Positions 63,215-64,000 of a DNA stretch of 64,000 bases are shown here, piece after piece. The position numbers and the translations under genes are program-made. The notes under the pieces are model-generated. The model did no database searches and was not told the origin of the DNA. It worked only from the letters and a program-made list of their open reading frames with translations. Position 1 is the first letter of the stretch, and each line of letters starts with the position of its first letter. Location of the stretch: the NCBI GenBank assembly GCA_015055625.1, contig SVHU01000004.1, positions 1-64,000 of the forward strand, written 5' to 3'. This DNA comes from Clostridiales bacterium. Its GTDB lineage: Bacteria > Bacillota > Clostridia > Christensenellales > Pumilibacteraceae.

Positions 63215-63769
63215 TTATGAATAATTTGATAAATCGCTAACTTCTGCCCAAGCTTCTTGTACGGTATTTACGCTAAGCTGTTGACAAGCATAAGCTGTAA
63301 ACGTAAGCGTTGGATTTTGAACGCTTTGCAGTTTTTTAGTCGTTACGTCTTCTACTGTAACAATATTATCCTTTAGCACGTAGAACTCTTGAGCCGTTTC
63401 GGCATAAGAAACCTTTCTATACCACAAGCTTCCTTGACCAGAATACTCAGGATATATCTCCCAACCATCGGCGCGCTTGTACTTTAATACTTCGCTAAGA
63501 CCGTCCGACTCGTCAATCTTTATGAAAAGCCAACAATCTTCGCTACGCTCTTTTACGATAACCTTAGGGTCTTTAGATATTTCAGCACAAGCAACAAGCT
63601 TATAAGTATTATTTGTTTCGGTAAGTTCGATTTCTATATTACCAACCGTAAAAACGTTTTCTATCGTACCAGTTCTGTCAAAAAGAAACGCAAAAGACGT
63701 ACCTATCGCCACACCAATTACAAGGACAAAAGAAAGCACAAGAAGAAATATTTTTGTGCCTTTCTTCAT
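63215..63769 (-). CDS. SipW/TasA-type secreted protein (paralogue)
   Basis: The 184-residue protein begins with a SipW-type signal (GTKIFLLVLSFVLVIGVAIG, then TSFAFLFDRTGTIENVFTVGNIEIELTET, the FTVGNI block typical of TasA proteins). Further strands include CWLFIKIDE and LTFTAYACQQLSVNTVQEAWAEV, which matches the end of the partial gene upstream (AVTAFAIQAQGFNSAAHAWEV). Fibre subunits of this kind are secreted and may polymerise. A strong AAAGGAG-like site precedes the ATG. Confidence 0.8.
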   Translation of the reverse strand: MKKGTKIFLLVLSFVLVIGVAIGTSFAFLFDRTGTIENVFTVGNIEIELTETNNTYKLVACAEISKDPKVIVKERSEDCWLFIKIDESDGLSEVLKYKRADGWEIYPEYSGQGSLWYRKVSYAETAQEFYVLKDNIVTVEDVTTKKLQSVQNPTLTFTAYACQQLSVNTVQEAWAEVSDLSNYS

Positions 63770-63785
63770 AAAGCTTCTCCTTTAA

Positions 63786-64000
63786 TTATGCAGTAAATGC
63801 ACTAGATGCAACTTCCCAAGCATGCGCAGCAGAGTTAAAGCCTTGAGCCTGAATTGCAAACGCAGTAACAGCAATTGTCTTTCCCTTATAATTTACAGCA
63901 GTACTTCCAGGATTCTTTGTATCAACGTGAGCTAAAAAGTCGGTAATTTGATTGCTAATATATACTTTAGTAAAAACAGTATAAGTTTGATTTGCAACCG
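63786..64000 (-). CDS. TasA-like secreted protein, truncated by the window edge
   Basis: The gene enters from the right. The visible 70 codons end in KTIAVTAFAIQAQGFNSAA and a following AWEVASSAF, homologous to the C terminus of the 184-residue TasA-type gene 17 bp downstream. The start and signal lie outside the window. A SipW-type signal peptidase may be encoded further right. Confidence 0.75.
   Translation of the reverse strand, partial: VANQTYTVFTKVYISNQITDFLAHVDTKNPGSTAVNYKGKTIAVTAFAIQAQGFNSAAHAWEVASSAFTA

Overview
The window reads as one chromosomal stretch of a low-GC anaerobic member of the Bacillota, most likely an uncultured Clostridia. The grounds are strong AGGAGG-type ribosome sites, sigma-A promoters with TTGACA and TATAAT boxes, a lysine riboswitch, an ETF-linked dehydrogenase, SipW/TasA-type secreted proteins and meso-diaminopimelate dehydrogenase. 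Placement below class is not possible from this sequence. Almost every gene lies on the minus strand; only an RpiR regulator, an XRE regulator, an ArgD-like aminotransferase and an MBL-fold hydrolase lie on plus. I saw no rRNA, tRNA, CRISPR array or prophage.

Layout. 0.1-3.6 kb: two tandem ABC ATPase/permease pairs. 3.7-4.7 kb: ddh. 4.8-17 kb: a carbohydrate locus facing a divergent RpiR regulator, with FAD oxidase, Fe-S protein, IolB, FGGY kinase, a fused EtfB-EtfA, a fucose/arabinose-isomerase-like protein, class II aldolase and a PfkB kinase, then a second unit with a TIM-barrel isomerase and a 1-phosphofructokinase-like gene. 17-25.5 kb: two giant repeat-built surface proteins. 25.7 kb: an apparently leaderless XRE membrane regulator. 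26.4-29.7 kb: lysine riboswitch and dapA-dapB-lysA. 29.7-33 kb: SPFH/zinc-ribbon genes and a divergent shikimate-kinase-like gene. 33.1-35.6 kb: metY-metA behind a Met-rich leader peptide. 35.6-43.3 kb: DUF711/ACT pair, NhaC antiporter, lipoprotein protease, MsmK-like ATPase. 43.6-47.4 kb: ArgD-like, glycerophosphodiesterase, alpha-galactosidase. 47.5-57.8 kb: a full aromatic operon (aroF-tyrA-aroB-aroA-aroC-pheA-aroE/K-aroQ-aminotransferase-amidohydrolase) behind a Tyr/Phe-rich leader peptide. 57.8 kb: a 170-bp MITE with 8-bp target duplications. 58.2-64 kb: MBL hydrolase and a TasA/SipW-type surface cluster that runs off the window.

How it works together. Three amino-acid operons each have a different premature-termination device in front: a lysine riboswitch, a Met-codon leader peptide and a Tyr/Phe-codon leader peptide. 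In both peptide leaders the stop codon overlaps or closely abuts a segment that can pair with the terminator loop, which is the geometry of ribosome-controlled attenuation. The sugar locus pairs an ETF-coupled flavin dehydrogenase with inositol-type downstream enzymes (IolB, PfkB kinase, class II aldolase) and has no transporter of its own. It is the best candidate here for an undescribed catabolic pathway.
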